Shown here piece by piece: positions 1 through 9,205 of a stretch of DNA of 64,000 bases. The DNA is from Planctomycetota bacterium (GTDB lineage Bacteria > Planctomycetota > Planctomycetia > Pirellulales > Pirellulaceae): positions 248,001 to 312,000 of the forward strand of contig CAUJHS010000022.1 of NCBI GenBank assembly GCA_963204915.1. The letters run 5' to 3'. The notes beneath the pieces were generated by a model that did not search any database, was not told the origin of the DNA, and saw nothing but the letters and a program-made list of their open reading frames with translations. Made by a program: the position numbers and the translations under genes. Each line of letters opens with the position of its first letter. Positions within the stretch are counted from its first letter, which is position 1.

Positions 1-1775
1 GGCTCCAAGCGAAAGTCGTAGGCGTACGCTTGCGGATCGTTCGCGCCTACGCCCGCGGGAAACGGTCCGCTGACCAGCCGGCAACCGGGAATTTTAGCGC
101 CTTCCAGCAACATCGAATTGAGAATCACGTCACGCGCAATGGCCAATTGCAGCGCCCGGCGAAACGTGCGGTTGGCGAGGAACGGGTTGCGGTCGTTGGG
201 AACCAGCAGATGCACGGAGGGGGCGTCGTATCGGTCGACGGTAATGTTGGGTTGTCCCTGAAGTCTGGGAACATCGGCAGGATAAAGCCGGTCGATGATG
301 TCGATCTCTCCGTTGCGAAGAGCTTGCACCGCCTGGCGGGCTTCCTCGTAACGACGTTCCACCACCACAGCCGGCTGGTCGGGCCCACGGAACGCATAGG
401 CGTCATTACGTACGTACTGCACTTCGTTCGGCCGGGGCGATGGCGCCGGCGTGAACGGCGCAAAAGGATTTCCTGCGGAAACTTCCGCCAGGTAATCGAA
501 CGGCGTTTGCAAAAACGCTTCGGGCCGGACATGGGGACGGCGCAGCTCCACCACGACGCTCGAAACGCCTTCGACGGCCAGCTCTCCGGCCAATTGTCCC
601 CAGGCCGGCAAATATTGCGGAGCGCTCGGCTCGGCGAGGGCCTGCAAGGTGCGCGCCACGTCGTATCCGGTGAGGGCGATCGGTCCCGTAAGAAAATCGT
701 TGCTCAAACGAAACCGCAGTTGTAAGTCATCGTCGGTGCGCAGGTATTGGCCCAGGGGGAACCGGTAAAGACCGCCTTCCGGACCGTGCCGTTCGTACTC
801 GGTGAGCATGCGAAACTTGAGCCGACCGGCGCGCCGCGCGGCCCAGTCGTCCAAACGGTTCGGTTCGGGCTCCCCGGAAAGCTGACTTACGCCCACGACC
901 ACCAGCGGATACTTTTCCGAAACTTCGGTGGCCAGTTCAGCGCCGCCGGGCAACGTGGGCCACACCCGGATCATGCGCCGCAGCGCTTCGTGCGCTTCGA
1001 GAAAATTTCCGGCCGCGACATGCGTTTGCGCCTGATTCTTTTCATTCGTGGCCAATTCGATCAAACGATTGCGCCAGGTATCCAGCGTGCTGCGAATCGG
1101 TTCGCCGTGGTCGCGCTCCAGTCGCTGCAAAATTTGCCGCGCCACGCGGTAGTTCTTTTGCGTGTCGATGTATCCTTTGAGCACCTGCCCCGCCACGGCG
1201 CCCAACGCCGCCGAGGCGCGCGGATAACTGGGATTCATCGTGTGCAATTCTTCGATGACCGACAGCGCTCGCTCCAGTTGCCCCTGCTGATAAAGACTGC
1301 CCGCATTCGCGAACAGAAACGCTTGGAACGCCTCGCTCAAACCCGGTGTTTGCGGATACCGTTCGCGAAGGAAAAGAAAGTGATCCCACGCCAAATCGAA
1401 CTGCGCCAGGTTGGTGAGCGTTTGCGCGTCTTGCAACACCATTTCCTGAAATTGTTCGTACTTTCCGATGTCTTTCCAGGAGACCTTAAACTTCGTTGCG
1501 ACTTCGTCCAGTAGTTCGATCGTGAGTTGCTCAGCCGGCTTAGGGCTTTCCGGCTTCTTGCCTTCTGGGAAGTTTTGCGGCACGATCTTGATGACCACGC
1601 CATCCGCCAAGGTGAGCCGGTCGAACGGTTCGCCGCGCAGCAGCTGGAACGGCTTGGATTCGGCTGGCGGTTGTTCCGGGGCGGCCTCATCTTGCGCTAA
1701 GCCCGTGGCGGCGCGCAACAGCAGCGCCAGGGTGAAAAGCAGCATCCCAGCCGAAGGCCGTAACCCGTATTGCAT
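1..1775 (-). CDS. Secreted oligopeptide-binding-like protein (SBP family 5), 3' end missing
   Basis: Reading leftward from ATG 1775 the frame stays open to the window edge, so the C-terminus is missing. The product begins with a signal peptide (residues about 8-28, cleavage near GLAQ), then about 250 residues of helical, TPR-like sequence. After that comes a stretch resembling the extracellular solute-binding family 5 (OppA/DppA type): a duplicated half containing RRPHVRPEAF, then NGEIDIIDRLYPADV and a RRALQLAIARD segment that is typical of this family. An in-frame ATG at 1817 is an alternative start, but it puts 14 polar residues in front of the signal peptide. The gene lies 53 bases downstream of the beta-propeller gene and seems to be the last visible member of the ExbB/ExbD operon. 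No ABC permease or ATPase accompanies it here, so a role as transport receptor is inference only. Confidence 0.7.
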   Translation of the reverse strand, partial: MQYGLRPSAGMLLFTLALLLRAATGLAQDEAAPEQPPAESKPFQLLRGEPFDRLTLADGVVIKIVPQNFPEGKKPESPKPAEQLTIELLDEVATKFKVSWKDIGKYEQFQEMVLQDAQTLTNLAQFDLAWDHFLFLRERYPQTPGLSEAFQAFLFANAGSLYQQGQLERALSVIEELHTMNPSYPRASAALGAVAGQVLKGYIDTQKNYRVARQILQRLERDHGEPIRSTLDTWRNRLIELATNEKNQAQTHVAAGNFLEAHEALRRMIRVWPTLPGGAELATEVSEKYPLVVVGVSQLSGEPEPNRLDDWAARRAGRLKFRMLTEYERHGPEGGLYRFPLGQYLRTDDDLQLRFRLSNDFLTGPIALTGYDVARTLQALAEPSAPQYLPAWGQLAGELAVEGVSSVVVELRRPHVRPEAFLQTPFDYLAEVSAGNPFAPFTPAPSPRPNEVQYVRNDAYAFRGPDQPAVVVERRYEEARQAVQALRNGEIDIIDRLYPADVPRLQGQPNITVDRYDAPSVHLLVPNDRNPFLANRTFRRALQLAIARDVILNSMLLEGAKIPGCRLVSGPFPAGVGANDPQAYAYDFRLE

Positions 1776-1828
1776 AACGTGTGAACGTGTATCGCGGTGT
1801 GGTCCGGCAGAGTCCATGGTTGTTTTGC

Positions 1829-4800
1829 TTACTCTCCGAGCGGGGCAAGGTGCAACACGCCGTCGCTGCCGCTGACGAGCAAACGTGACCCGACCACGGC
1901 GGGCCCCGCAGCCAGCGGTTCGCGAAACTCCGTGGCGCTCGACGTTTCGCCTGTTTCCGCCGCCACCTTCCACACTGCGCCCTGCACCGAGGCGAACAGG
2001 TAGTTGCCGTTCAACTCCCACGGCGGATTAAGCGGCGGTCCGTAGGGCAGCGGCTGAACCCAACGCGGCGCCTCGCCGCCGTCCCATCGCATCAGACGGT
2101 CATGCGTAGCCAATAACACGGAGTCGTCCAGTTGATGCGGTCCCCAGGCCAGGCGGCCCGGCAACGGCGTACGTTCAAAGGCGAGTCCCGGTAATTGAAA
2201 CGTTAATAGCGAGTCGCCCTGGGGCGTGCGTTCCACGCCATACGCGACACCGCCCGCGGTCGCCAGGTTCGAGACGAGGGGCGCTTCCAAGTCGCGTTCG
2301 GTTAGCGCCGCCAGGTGCGGCTTCGGTTGTTGTCGCAACACCACGCGATAAATCTTCGGATGGTCGTTGGCGATGATGAACTCTTTGCCGTCGGCCGAAA
2401 TCGCCGGAGCCTGCCAAGAGACTTCCTGGCCGGGCTCCATGGGCGGACGAAGCGGTAGAGCCAAACTCTCGCCGCTGTCGGCGTCGACCAGATACACCAA
2501 ACCCGCGCTCGAGGGAACAAGCAAACCGCCTTGAAAGGCGACCGGCGCCGCGGTGGCCCGCCCTTCGGGCGCTTTGAGTTCAACGAGCTTGGGCGGCGCC
2601 GCGGCCGATTGTGGATCGACAATTAACACCTGGTTCTTCTGCGCGACTCCCGGAAAGACCCAACGACCGTCCGGCAAGCGCTGTGCGGCCGCGAAAGCCG
2701 ATTCGTCGGAACGCGCCGCTGGGCGGCGCGGCTGCGTATTCATGCCCGCCTTGAGCACTTCTTGCGTTACCTGGAACAAGTCGCCTTGCGCCGAAACGCC
2801 CGCAACCAGAGAGCGTTCCGGATCGGCGATCAAGCCTACCATGGGCGTTCCCAGATCGGCCGTCCAATAAGGACGTAGCGTGTTCGCGTCGGCCGCGGTG
2901 ATGATCACGCCTTCGGCGTTCGTTTGCCTTCGCGCATGGAACAACACGTTGCCGCGACGCTGCAACGGCGCCACATAAATGCTGCTTTCATCGCGAATGT
3001 TTTGCCGCGCCAGTTCGCCGCGGGCGGCTTGAATTTCGTACCGTGTCAGGCGTGCATCGGCCACCCATAGTTGACCTTCCTCGGCCACGCTGTAGCCAAA
3101 GGTCGGCTCGCGCAACGTGGGACGCAACTCGGCCACAATGCTTACCGGTTTGGTTTTGTTGCCGCTGTCCACCTCAAACAGGTAGATGCCGCCCAAGTCG
3201 GTTACGATCAAGACGCGACGTTCATACACATAAGGCGGAACCACCACATTGCCTTGCAACCGAAACGGTTCTTGCGAAGGGGTGAGTTTTTCCGGTTCGT
3301 CGGTCGCAGGCAAAATGTGAATGAAGCAATAATTCGCGCCGGCGTTCTCGGCCACGAACAACTGCCCCCGGCTTTGCACCGGCGGCGTGACGATACTGCC
3401 GGCCCGATGATTCAAATAATGCACCGCTTTGCAGTCGAGCGTTTCGGACGACAAGATATACAGATTCGAATGCTCGCCCGGCTGAAACAACAGGCCGCGC
3501 GCTTCATCGACCGCAGGGGGCGAACGCAACGGTTGCGGAAACTTGACCTGCCTTTCCGAAGCGCCTGTCTCGGCGTTTACCTCAAACAACAAGCCGGCCT
3601 CGGAGGCGACGAAGATCCGCTCGCCCAACACGGCCGGCGTGGCCGCGTTCGACTCCAACGGCAACCGCCATTGCAGGGCGCCCGACTTTCCGTCCACCCG
3701 AGCAACCTCGTGGTCTTGTCCGTCGATTAACACGACCGAAGCCCCATTCTCTTGCGCCATCATTTGCGGATGGACGGTCGTCTCCATGCCCACCGGCCGG
3801 CGCCAGAGCACGTTGCCCGAAGTTGCGTCTAACCCGTAAACCGCGCCGCGTACAAGGTACGTGATGACTTGATCCTTCACGCCCGGCGCGGGATTTCCTG
3901 CCGGAGCGGCGGTGACGACTTGCAGGGATTCGCCCGAGGGAGGATCCTCCAACACGGGTTGCCGCGGCTCCTCGACCAGGGCGACCAACTCGCGTTCTTT
4001 CTCGGTCGTTTTGCGAACCGCCTCGATCACGGCGGAATCCGACTCAAGACTGGGGTACGTTTTGATTAGGGCCTTACGTAATTCAAACGCCCGGGGGGTG
4101 TCGTTCTTGACCAGGGCGAGTTCGATTTCTGCGAGCGCTTGATCGAGAGCTTTGTCTCGATTGATGTTTCGCCGAGCAATGGCGATGTCTTCTTGAATGG
4201 TGTCGATGCGGGCGGCCACGGTTTCGCGCAGCGAAGAGGGGATATACGACGAATTGTTCACCAGCGTCATGGCTTCGTCGGCCCGCTGCACGAATTTTTC
4301 GGCCTCCGTCATGCTGGCGGCATTCTTGGCTTGCGTCGCGAAGGCCGCAGCGATGGACGGCAACAAGCTGGCCAACTCCGGCCGACCATGTTCGTTAAAG
4401 GCCGCGGGAAGATTCTCAACCGGCGGGTTTTCCATGCCGATCGCTTGATCGATCTCGGCCAATACTTCTTTGGCAGTGGTTAACGCGTGTTCGCCGTTGC
4501 CCCCGCCGACCGCTTGACGCAAGCGCGCCGTGCGAATGAACACCCACGCGGCGCCGGCCTGCGGATCTTTGGGAAAACCGGCCAGGAAGTCCTCAAAGAT
4601 CGAGATCGCCTGCGTGTAGGACTCCGCCTTATACGCCTCGTCGGCCTGTTTAAACACCTCAGTGGCGTTCGTGGCGAAGATGAACCGGAACAGTGCAAAC
4701 GCCAAAATCGCCAGCAAGATGATCGTGCCGCCGCCCAGCACGATGAGCGGCGTGTCCCACTGGCTTTGACCTTTGACTTTTTGAACTTTGCCAATCGCCT

Positions 4801-5512
4801 TCGGAGACGCCGCAGGTTTGGCGGGGGGCGCCGCCATCGGATCGGCGGCGGAAAGGTCGGAGGGCGCCGATAAATCGGTCGCCAAGGGGTCGATCGGTTC
4901 GAGTCCTCCCCGCGCCGAGGAAGCGATGGCTCCCGACAAACTGGCGGGGTCTTTCACTGGCGTCAAACCGACGCCCGAACCAATCGGCGTGAGTGCGCCC
5001 GAGTCGACCGGAGTCAGTCCGAAAATGTCATCGTCGGTATGCAGCGCGGAAGTTTCGCGTTCGGGCTTGCGGCTACTTGGCGCTTTGCCGGATGGGCGTG
5101 ACGAGGGCGACGAAGGCGCGGCCTTGGGGGGCGGCTCCTCCACCACGTCGAGCAATTCCAGACCGTCGTCATCGGTCGGCGTCAGCGCCGGTTCGTCGTC
5201 GACTAGCTCCAGGCCCAAATCGTTGTCGGCGGGGTCTTCCAGCAAATCCAAGCCGCCGTCATCATCCGGCGCCTGGGGCGCTCGCGGCGCAACGGGCGCG
5301 CCGCCGCCTTTGACCGGACTCTTGACGCCGTCGTCCATCAGCTTTTTGGCTTGAAACGCGGTAAGGTGCCCTTTGTCGATCAACAACTTGGCGATCTTCT
5401 GGGCCGAGACCGTCTTGCGAGCGCCGGCCACCTCTTGGCGCAGCTTCGCCACGAGTTGCATATCGAGCAGCCCTTGCTGCTCTAATTTGTCGAGAAACTC
5501 GACCGCATTCAT
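1829..5512 (-). CDS. Membrane-anchored TPR and PQQ-like beta-propeller protein
   Basis: 1227 residues. Residues 1-60 form a small helical domain (QKIAKLLIDKGHLTAFQAKKL) like the short LTxFQAxxLL module at the N-terminus of planctomycete kinases. Residues 60-250 are acidic, Pro/Ser-rich and low complexity, so probably a flexible cytoplasmic linker. One membrane helix lies at about 256-280. After it come TPR-like helices (about 290-500) and then a long C-terminal half with repeated blades (GNVLWRRPVG, GALQWRLPL and similar), a PQQ/BamB-like propeller that would be periplasmic. The protein could tie the ExbB/ExbD motor to an outer or periplasmic partner. Transcription follows the ExbD genes (134-base gap). 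The exact substrate is unknown. Confidence 0.75.
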   Translation of the reverse strand: MNAVEFLDKLEQQGLLDMQLVAKLRQEVAGARKTVSAQKIAKLLIDKGHLTAFQAKKLMDDGVKSPVKGGGAPVAPRAPQAPDDDGGLDLLEDPADNDLGLELVDDEPALTPTDDDGLELLDVVEEPPPKAAPSSPSSRPSGKAPSSRKPERETSALHTDDDIFGLTPVDSGALTPIGSGVGLTPVKDPASLSGAIASSARGGLEPIDPLATDLSAPSDLSAADPMAAPPAKPAASPKAIGKVQKVKGQSQWDTPLIVLGGGTIILLAILAFALFRFIFATNATEVFKQADEAYKAESYTQAISIFEDFLAGFPKDPQAGAAWVFIRTARLRQAVGGGNGEHALTTAKEVLAEIDQAIGMENPPVENLPAAFNEHGRPELASLLPSIAAAFATQAKNAASMTEAEKFVQRADEAMTLVNNSSYIPSSLRETVAARIDTIQEDIAIARRNINRDKALDQALAEIELALVKNDTPRAFELRKALIKTYPSLESDSAVIEAVRKTTEKERELVALVEEPRQPVLEDPPSGESLQVVTAAPAGNPAPGVKDQVITYLVRGAVYGLDATSGNVLWRRPVGMETTVHPQMMAQENGASVVLIDGQDHEVARVDGKSGALQWRLPLESNAATPAVLGERIFVASEAGLLFEVNAETGASERQVKFPQPLRSPPAVDEARGLLFQPGEHSNLYILSSETLDCKAVHYLNHRAGSIVTPPVQSRGQLFVAENAGANYCFIHILPATDEPEKLTPSQEPFRLQGNVVVPPYVYERRVLIVTDLGGIYLFEVDSGNKTKPVSIVAELRPTLREPTFGYSVAEEGQLWVADARLTRYEIQAARGELARQNIRDESSIYVAPLQRRGNVLFHARRQTNAEGVIITAADANTLRPYWTADLGTPMVGLIADPERSLVAGVSAQGDLFQVTQEVLKAGMNTQPRRPAARSDESAFAAAQRLPDGRWVFPGVAQKNQVLIVDPQSAAAPPKLVELKAPEGRATAAPVAFQGGLLVPSSAGLVYLVDADSGESLALPLRPPMEPGQEVSWQAPAISADGKEFIIANDHPKIYRVVLRQQPKPHLAALTERDLEAPLVSNLATAGGVAYGVERTPQGDSLLTFQLPGLAFERTPLPGRLAWGPHQLDDSVLLATHDRLMRWDGGEAPRWVQPLPYGPPLNPPWELNGNYLFASVQGAVWKVAAETGETSSATEFREPLAAGPAVVGSRLLVSGSDGVLHLAPLGE

Positions 5513-5646
5513 GCGGAGGCACCTGGTTCGTGGTTGCGGCAGTACAAGGCGAGAGGAGTCAGGGTCAGCGGTTCAACCGGAGTCCAGTTCCTCACTAGCT
5601 CCGGCGGCTTCCGACCTAGCTCCGGCGGCGGCCGTGTATGGCCCTT

Positions 5647-6267
5647 TCAATACTCATCTTCTTCTACGGTGGTCAGCTTCACTCCGTCCATGCCGACGGT
5701 GGTTCCGGCGTCCATCGCGGCCACCACTTTGTCATGCCGCGCGTCGCCGTGGGCAATGACCATCAATTTGTTCGCGCTGGGGGTCACATCGCGGGCTGTG
5801 CGTAATTTGATAATGAGTTCTTGTTCGCTGGGCGCTTCTTCGTCGAACTCGGGGCAAATCACGCGGAAGGTGCTGTTGCTGTCGACCCGCACCGTAATGG
5901 TGTCGGTCTCTTCCTCGACCAGCTCCTGGACGGCGCTGGTGCTGGCCTCGTCGATCTTGGGCATGGGCACCGGCAAGGCCTTCTCTAAACTGAACGAAGC
6001 GGTGACCATGAAAAAAATCAGCAGGTTGAACACCACGTCGACCATCGGCGTCATGTCGACCTCGCCGTCGGCCAACTGCTTATCGGGGCGCAGTTTTACC
6101 GCCTTGGCGATCGCGACCGGCTCGGGGAAACGCGGCTGCCCCGGCGCCGGAAGTCGCGGCACTTCCAGCTTTTCGCCGCACTCGGCGCAAAACACTTCGC
6201 CGTCGGCAAGTTCGGCCGGCGCCCACAGCCGCGAATTGCAGTCGGGACAGCGAAAATAGATTCTCAT
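5647..6267 (-). CDS. ExbD/TolR-type protein with N-terminal zinc ribbon
   Basis: 206 residues from ATG 6267, which sits two bases after the stop of the preceding ExbD gene. Residues 1-35 carry a CPDC...CAEC zinc ribbon that would lie in the cytoplasm. The ExbD core follows: the GEVDMTPMVDVVFNLLIFFM motif at about residues 70-90 holds the conserved membrane Asp that carries protons, and the periplasmic ExbD domain runs to the C-terminus (LMVIAHGDARH, MDAGTTVGMDGV). The open frame extends further upstream to 6633, but that part only shadows the neighbouring gene. Together with ExbB it should form a proton-driven motor in the inner membrane. The ribbon is not part of classical ExbD. Confidence 0.88.
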   Translation of the reverse strand: MRIYFRCPDCNSRLWAPAELADGEVFCAECGEKLEVPRLPAPGQPRFPEPVAIAKAVKLRPDKQLADGEVDMTPMVDVVFNLLIFFMVTASFSLEKALPVPMPKIDEASTSAVQELVEEETDTITVRVDSNSTFRVICPEFDEEAPSEQELIIKLRTARDVTPSANKLMVIAHGDARHDKVVAAMDAGTTVGMDGVKLTTVEEDEY

Positions 6268-6269
6268 CG

Positions 6270-6806
6270 CTAGGGTCTTTCCATCACGGCCACGTGCAAC
6301 TGACTTCCCTCGGTCGTTTGGGCCGATCCTGCGGCTTTCATCACCAGCGACACATCGCGATGTTTGACGCCCGCTTCCGCGAGAATCAACACGCTCGTGA
6401 TCTGCGGGTTTTCGGCCATTTGCTGTTCGATGTACGCCGTGACTTGGTTCTCTTTTTCCGCCACGTCCGAACCACTCAAAAGGTTCGCCTCGATCTCGCC
6501 TTCGCCTTTGTAAATCAAGGCTTCTTCGCCTCCCACGCTGACGGTAAACACCACCGCCGTGGCCACAGGCACCGAGTCGCCGTGCCTGGCGTTCGGCAAC
6601 GTGATTCCCGAACCGGGATCCATTTTCGAGCAAACGACGAAGAAGATGAGCAGCAAGAACGTCATGTCGATGATGGGCGTGATGTCCATCTCGGAGTCGT
6701 CGCGCACGCGGCTTTGCGGCACCGACGCTTCTTCCTCGACCGCTTGCAACGCCGGTTCATCCTCCGGCGCCTCGTGGTTCGAGTCGTCAGCCCAACGTGG
6801 ATTCAT
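6270..6806 (-). CDS. ExbD/TolR family biopolymer transport protein
   Basis: 178 residues. ATG 6806 was chosen over the upstream in-frame start at 6842 because an AGGAG (6816-6820) lies nine bases ahead of it. After an acidic N-terminal tail of about 35 residues comes DSEMDITPIIDMTFLLLIFF with the conserved membrane Asp, then a periplasmic domain ending in VLILAEAGVKHRDV and a short tail. It is the first of two adjacent ExbD paralogues; the pair probably forms a heterodimeric stator partner of the ExbB-type channel encoded just upstream (50-base gap). Confidence 0.9.
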   Translation of the reverse strand: MNPRWADDSNHEAPEDEPALQAVEEEASVPQSRVRDDSEMDITPIIDMTFLLLIFFVVCSKMDPGSGITLPNARHGDSVPVATAVVFTVSVGGEEALIYKGEGEIEANLLSGSDVAEKENQVTAYIEQQMAENPQITSVLILAEAGVKHRDVSLVMKAAGSAQTTEGSQLHVAVMERP

Positions 6807-6856
6807 GCGTCTTCTCTCCTGATTGATCTCGCTGCGCGACAACGGGCCGAAACGGT

Positions 6857-7552
6857 TTAACGCGGCGCCATGACTTCGCGTTCTTTGAGGTTCATTTGTT
6901 TGGCGCGCTTATCTTCCCAGGAGCTCATCGCCACGCGAAACGTTTCCAGAAAACGCGTTGTTCCTAGCGTCACGAGGTCTTCCAACTTGCGAATATTCAC
7001 GCTAATCACCGTCAACGCCAAAATCAGGGGGATGGCGACGGCCAAGCCAACCGCCGTCGTAATGAGCGCCAACATAATGTCGCCCGCCAGGTTTTCTGGC
7101 TTGATGTTTTCGGCCGACGCCAATTTGCCGAAGGCGCCCATCATGCCGAGCACGGTGCCAAGCAAGCCAAGCATGGGAGCGCTTTTGATGGCGGTGTTGA
7201 CCCACGCCAGCCGATGTTCGAAGTCGGCCAGCACGTCTTGTTGAAAGCGCTCTAAAATCAGCTGCCGGACTTTGGAAAACCCAACGTCTCGATTCATGAC
7301 GCCCAAGCGCACCAATTGGGGCACCACGCGCGGGTCTTGCTCGCACGCTTCGATGACAGTTTGGAAATCATGCCTGAGCAGCGGTTCCTCCAATTGTCCG
7401 AGAAACTCGGTTTGAGCTTCTTCGGTCTTGAATTGCATTTTTTTAACGCGGCGATAGACGAGGATGGCGCACCAGGCGCCCCAAAGCGCCAACAGGCCCT
7501 GACAGGGATAAATGCAATTGCCGACAAAGATGTATACGTCGTAAAGTTCCAT
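6857..7552 (-). CDS. MotA/TolQ/ExbB proton channel family protein
   Basis: 231 residues, the usual length for ExbB/TolQ. Three membrane segments are visible at about 12-32, 118-140 and 160-183. The segment around AWVNTAIKSAPMLGLLGTVLGMMGAF matches the conserved MotA_ExbB core, and LALITTAVGLAVAIP is the second conserved helix. It forms the pentameric proton channel that drives ExbD/TonB-like partners in the inner membrane. It lies between the anchored partner gene (93-base gap) and the two exbD-like genes, the normal order for such a motor. Confidence 0.92.
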   Translation of the reverse strand: MELYDVYIFVGNCIYPCQGLLALWGAWCAILVYRRVKKMQFKTEEAQTEFLGQLEEPLLRHDFQTVIEACEQDPRVVPQLVRLGVMNRDVGFSKVRQLILERFQQDVLADFEHRLAWVNTAIKSAPMLGLLGTVLGMMGAFGKLASAENIKPENLAGDIMLALITTAVGLAVAIPLILALTVISVNIRKLEDLVTLGTTRFLETFRVAMSSWEDKRAKQMNLKEREVMAPR

Positions 7553-7645
7553 GGACGAAATTCGTGAAGAGAAAAGAGAAAGGCCGTTCTTACCACACTA
7601 CGCTCACGGCGTTGATCCCAGGCGAATTCGCCCTGCGCGCCCTCA

Positions 7646-8557
7646 TTAGCCCGCCGCGCGATACCGTTGCTCAATCACATAAAACTCAAACCCGCTGCCC
7701 TGGGAGCGCACGCCAAAAATCGTCTTTTGCACTTCTTTCAACTTGCGGTTGCCCATGGCCTTGTGTTCGGCGGCCGCGAGCAGGTTCTCGGCTTCCGGTG
7801 GAATAAACTGGATCTGAACCGCACTGCCCGTGTTGATGCCCGCTTGCGACAGAAGCTGCGAGTCGGCCTGCTTCATTTCGCCGCTGCGCCAGGTCATATA
7901 TAAACGTTTTTCCTGATCCGGCGAACCCGTACGCTTCGTCGGCTTGCCGGCCAGATTCGTGGCGTACTCCACTTCTTTGCGCCCGCCGCCAATCACACCG
8001 AGTTCGATCTTAAAATAGTCCAGCACGCGCGCGTACTGTTTCAGATTGGACGAAGGATATTGAATCTGCCAACGTTCCGCGCGGGGAATCACATCGGGAT
8101 CGCCGTCGCCCAGCGGGCCCGGCGGCCGGCTATCGCCCTGCCCCGTGCCTCCCGTGGTGACCGCCTGCACGCCTTCGACCAGCAACAAATTGGCCGAGAC
8201 GCTCGTCACGGCGTCGGTCACGCTTTCCATCGATTGTTCGACTTGCGGCTCTTCGAACTGTTCTAACTCTTCCGCACCGGGAGGCTCCGGATCCCGCGCG
8301 AAACCCGCCGCATGATCGCCGCGTCCGTAGGGCTCCTCAATGTATTCCACCGGCACGGTCTCTTCGACGCGGACCAGGCGCTGCATCAGAAAGACTAAGA
8401 ACAACAGGACAACTAACCCGCCCAGAAAAATCAGTAGCGAGACGACGGAACTGGCCACCCGCTCATACGTGGACACCCGTAATTGGTCGTCAGCAAGTTT
8501 GCTGGTCACTTTGACGGGAGGAGGTGCCGGAGCGGGGGGAGGAGGAGCGGTCGCCAT
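7646..8557 (-). CDS. Single-pass membrane protein, probable TonB-like partner of the ExbB/ExbD motor
   Basis: 303 residues. A Pro/Ala-rich cytoplasmic start is followed by one membrane helix (about 37-58), an acidic Glu/Pro-rich stretch (about 65-110) and a C-terminal globular region (about 160-303) that I do not recognise. The topology (short inside tail, one helix, Pro/Glu-rich spacer, periplasmic domain) is that of an energy transducer, but the C-terminus has no clear TonB_C motif. It is the first gene of the operon, about 160 bases downstream of a strong promoter. The function is inferred from its position. Confidence 0.65.
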   Translation of the reverse strand: MATAPPPPAPAPPPVKVTSKLADDQLRVSTYERVASSVVSLLIFLGGLVVLLFLVFLMQRLVRVEETVPVEYIEEPYGRGDHAAGFARDPEPPGAEELEQFEEPQVEQSMESVTDAVTSVSANLLLVEGVQAVTTGGTGQGDSRPPGPLGDGDPDVIPRAERWQIQYPSSNLKQYARVLDYFKIELGVIGGGRKEVEYATNLAGKPTKRTGSPDQEKRLYMTWRSGEMKQADSQLLSQAGINTGSAVQIQFIPPEAENLLAAAEHKAMGNRKLKEVQKTIFGVRSQGSGFEFYVIEQRYRAAG

Positions 8558-8721
8558 CGTATTCTCGTCGGGGGGTGATCTCCGTTAGCTCCGGCCACAA
8601 CACCTGTCTGACTACCACCCACGGCTCCGAGCTAGCAGAATTGCGCTCCAGGCCACAAGGAAGGCACACCAAGCCAAGGCAGATCGCGCCCAGGGAGAAA
8701 TTACCAGCCGGGTGAACTTTG

Positions 8722-8750
8722 ATGGTAACTGCCCCCAACCTCGCTGTCAA
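8722..8750 (-). promoter_or_regulatory. Sigma70-like promoter of the ExbB/ExbD operon
   Basis: On the minus strand TTGACA (8750-8745) is followed after 17 bases by TACCAT (8727-8722). The -35 is a perfect consensus and the -10 matches at four of six positions. Transcription would start near 8715, giving a leader of about 160 bases before the first gene at 8557. Predicted by eye only. Confidence 0.55.
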
Positions 8751-9205
8751 GTTAGCGAATTCAACACAAGTCCTTACCAAGCCGAGAGTTGACGCAATTT
8801 TTCGGTTGTACGAATCCCGGATTTCGGCGGTTCACGTCGCCGGGCGGCCTCGTGCGGAAAACCCGTTCTTACTCTTGGCGTAGCCGATGCCCGCCTGCGG
8901 AGCAAAGGCGCCGTCCCGCATTCCAGGGGTGGTCGTAACCAATCGGCGGCAAAATCATGCCTACCTTGTATTATAACGAACAAATGTACAACTTAATGAT
9001 TTTGTATCTCTTTGTTCATATTCACTCTTGCTCAAAGCAACTCAGAACACCATCGCTTAACGAAACATTCCACGAATCACTTACTTGCGACGATTCGTAC
9101 CCGTCGAGATAAAAACTGCGCTGCGGAAAACTCACAGTTGGCGAGATCGACGCTCGGAAATCGCGGCGCAAAAGCCGTTGGCGCCGTCCAAGAGTGCGGC
9201 AGGCG
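8751..9205. other. Intergenic stretch between the LPS block and the ExbB/ExbD operon
   Basis: Together with 8558-8721 this is a 648-base gap between two minus-strand operons. It includes an AT-rich patch at about 8960-9060. I see no convincing gene; the short open frames have no plausible composition. No clear hairpin with a T-run terminates the upstream LPS block. Confidence 0.5.

Noticed and set aside
1-1514. Plus-strand open frames at 30-725 and 747-1514
   Set aside because: Antisense to the solute-binding-like gene, whose minus-strand frame is continuous and has a signal peptide and family motifs.
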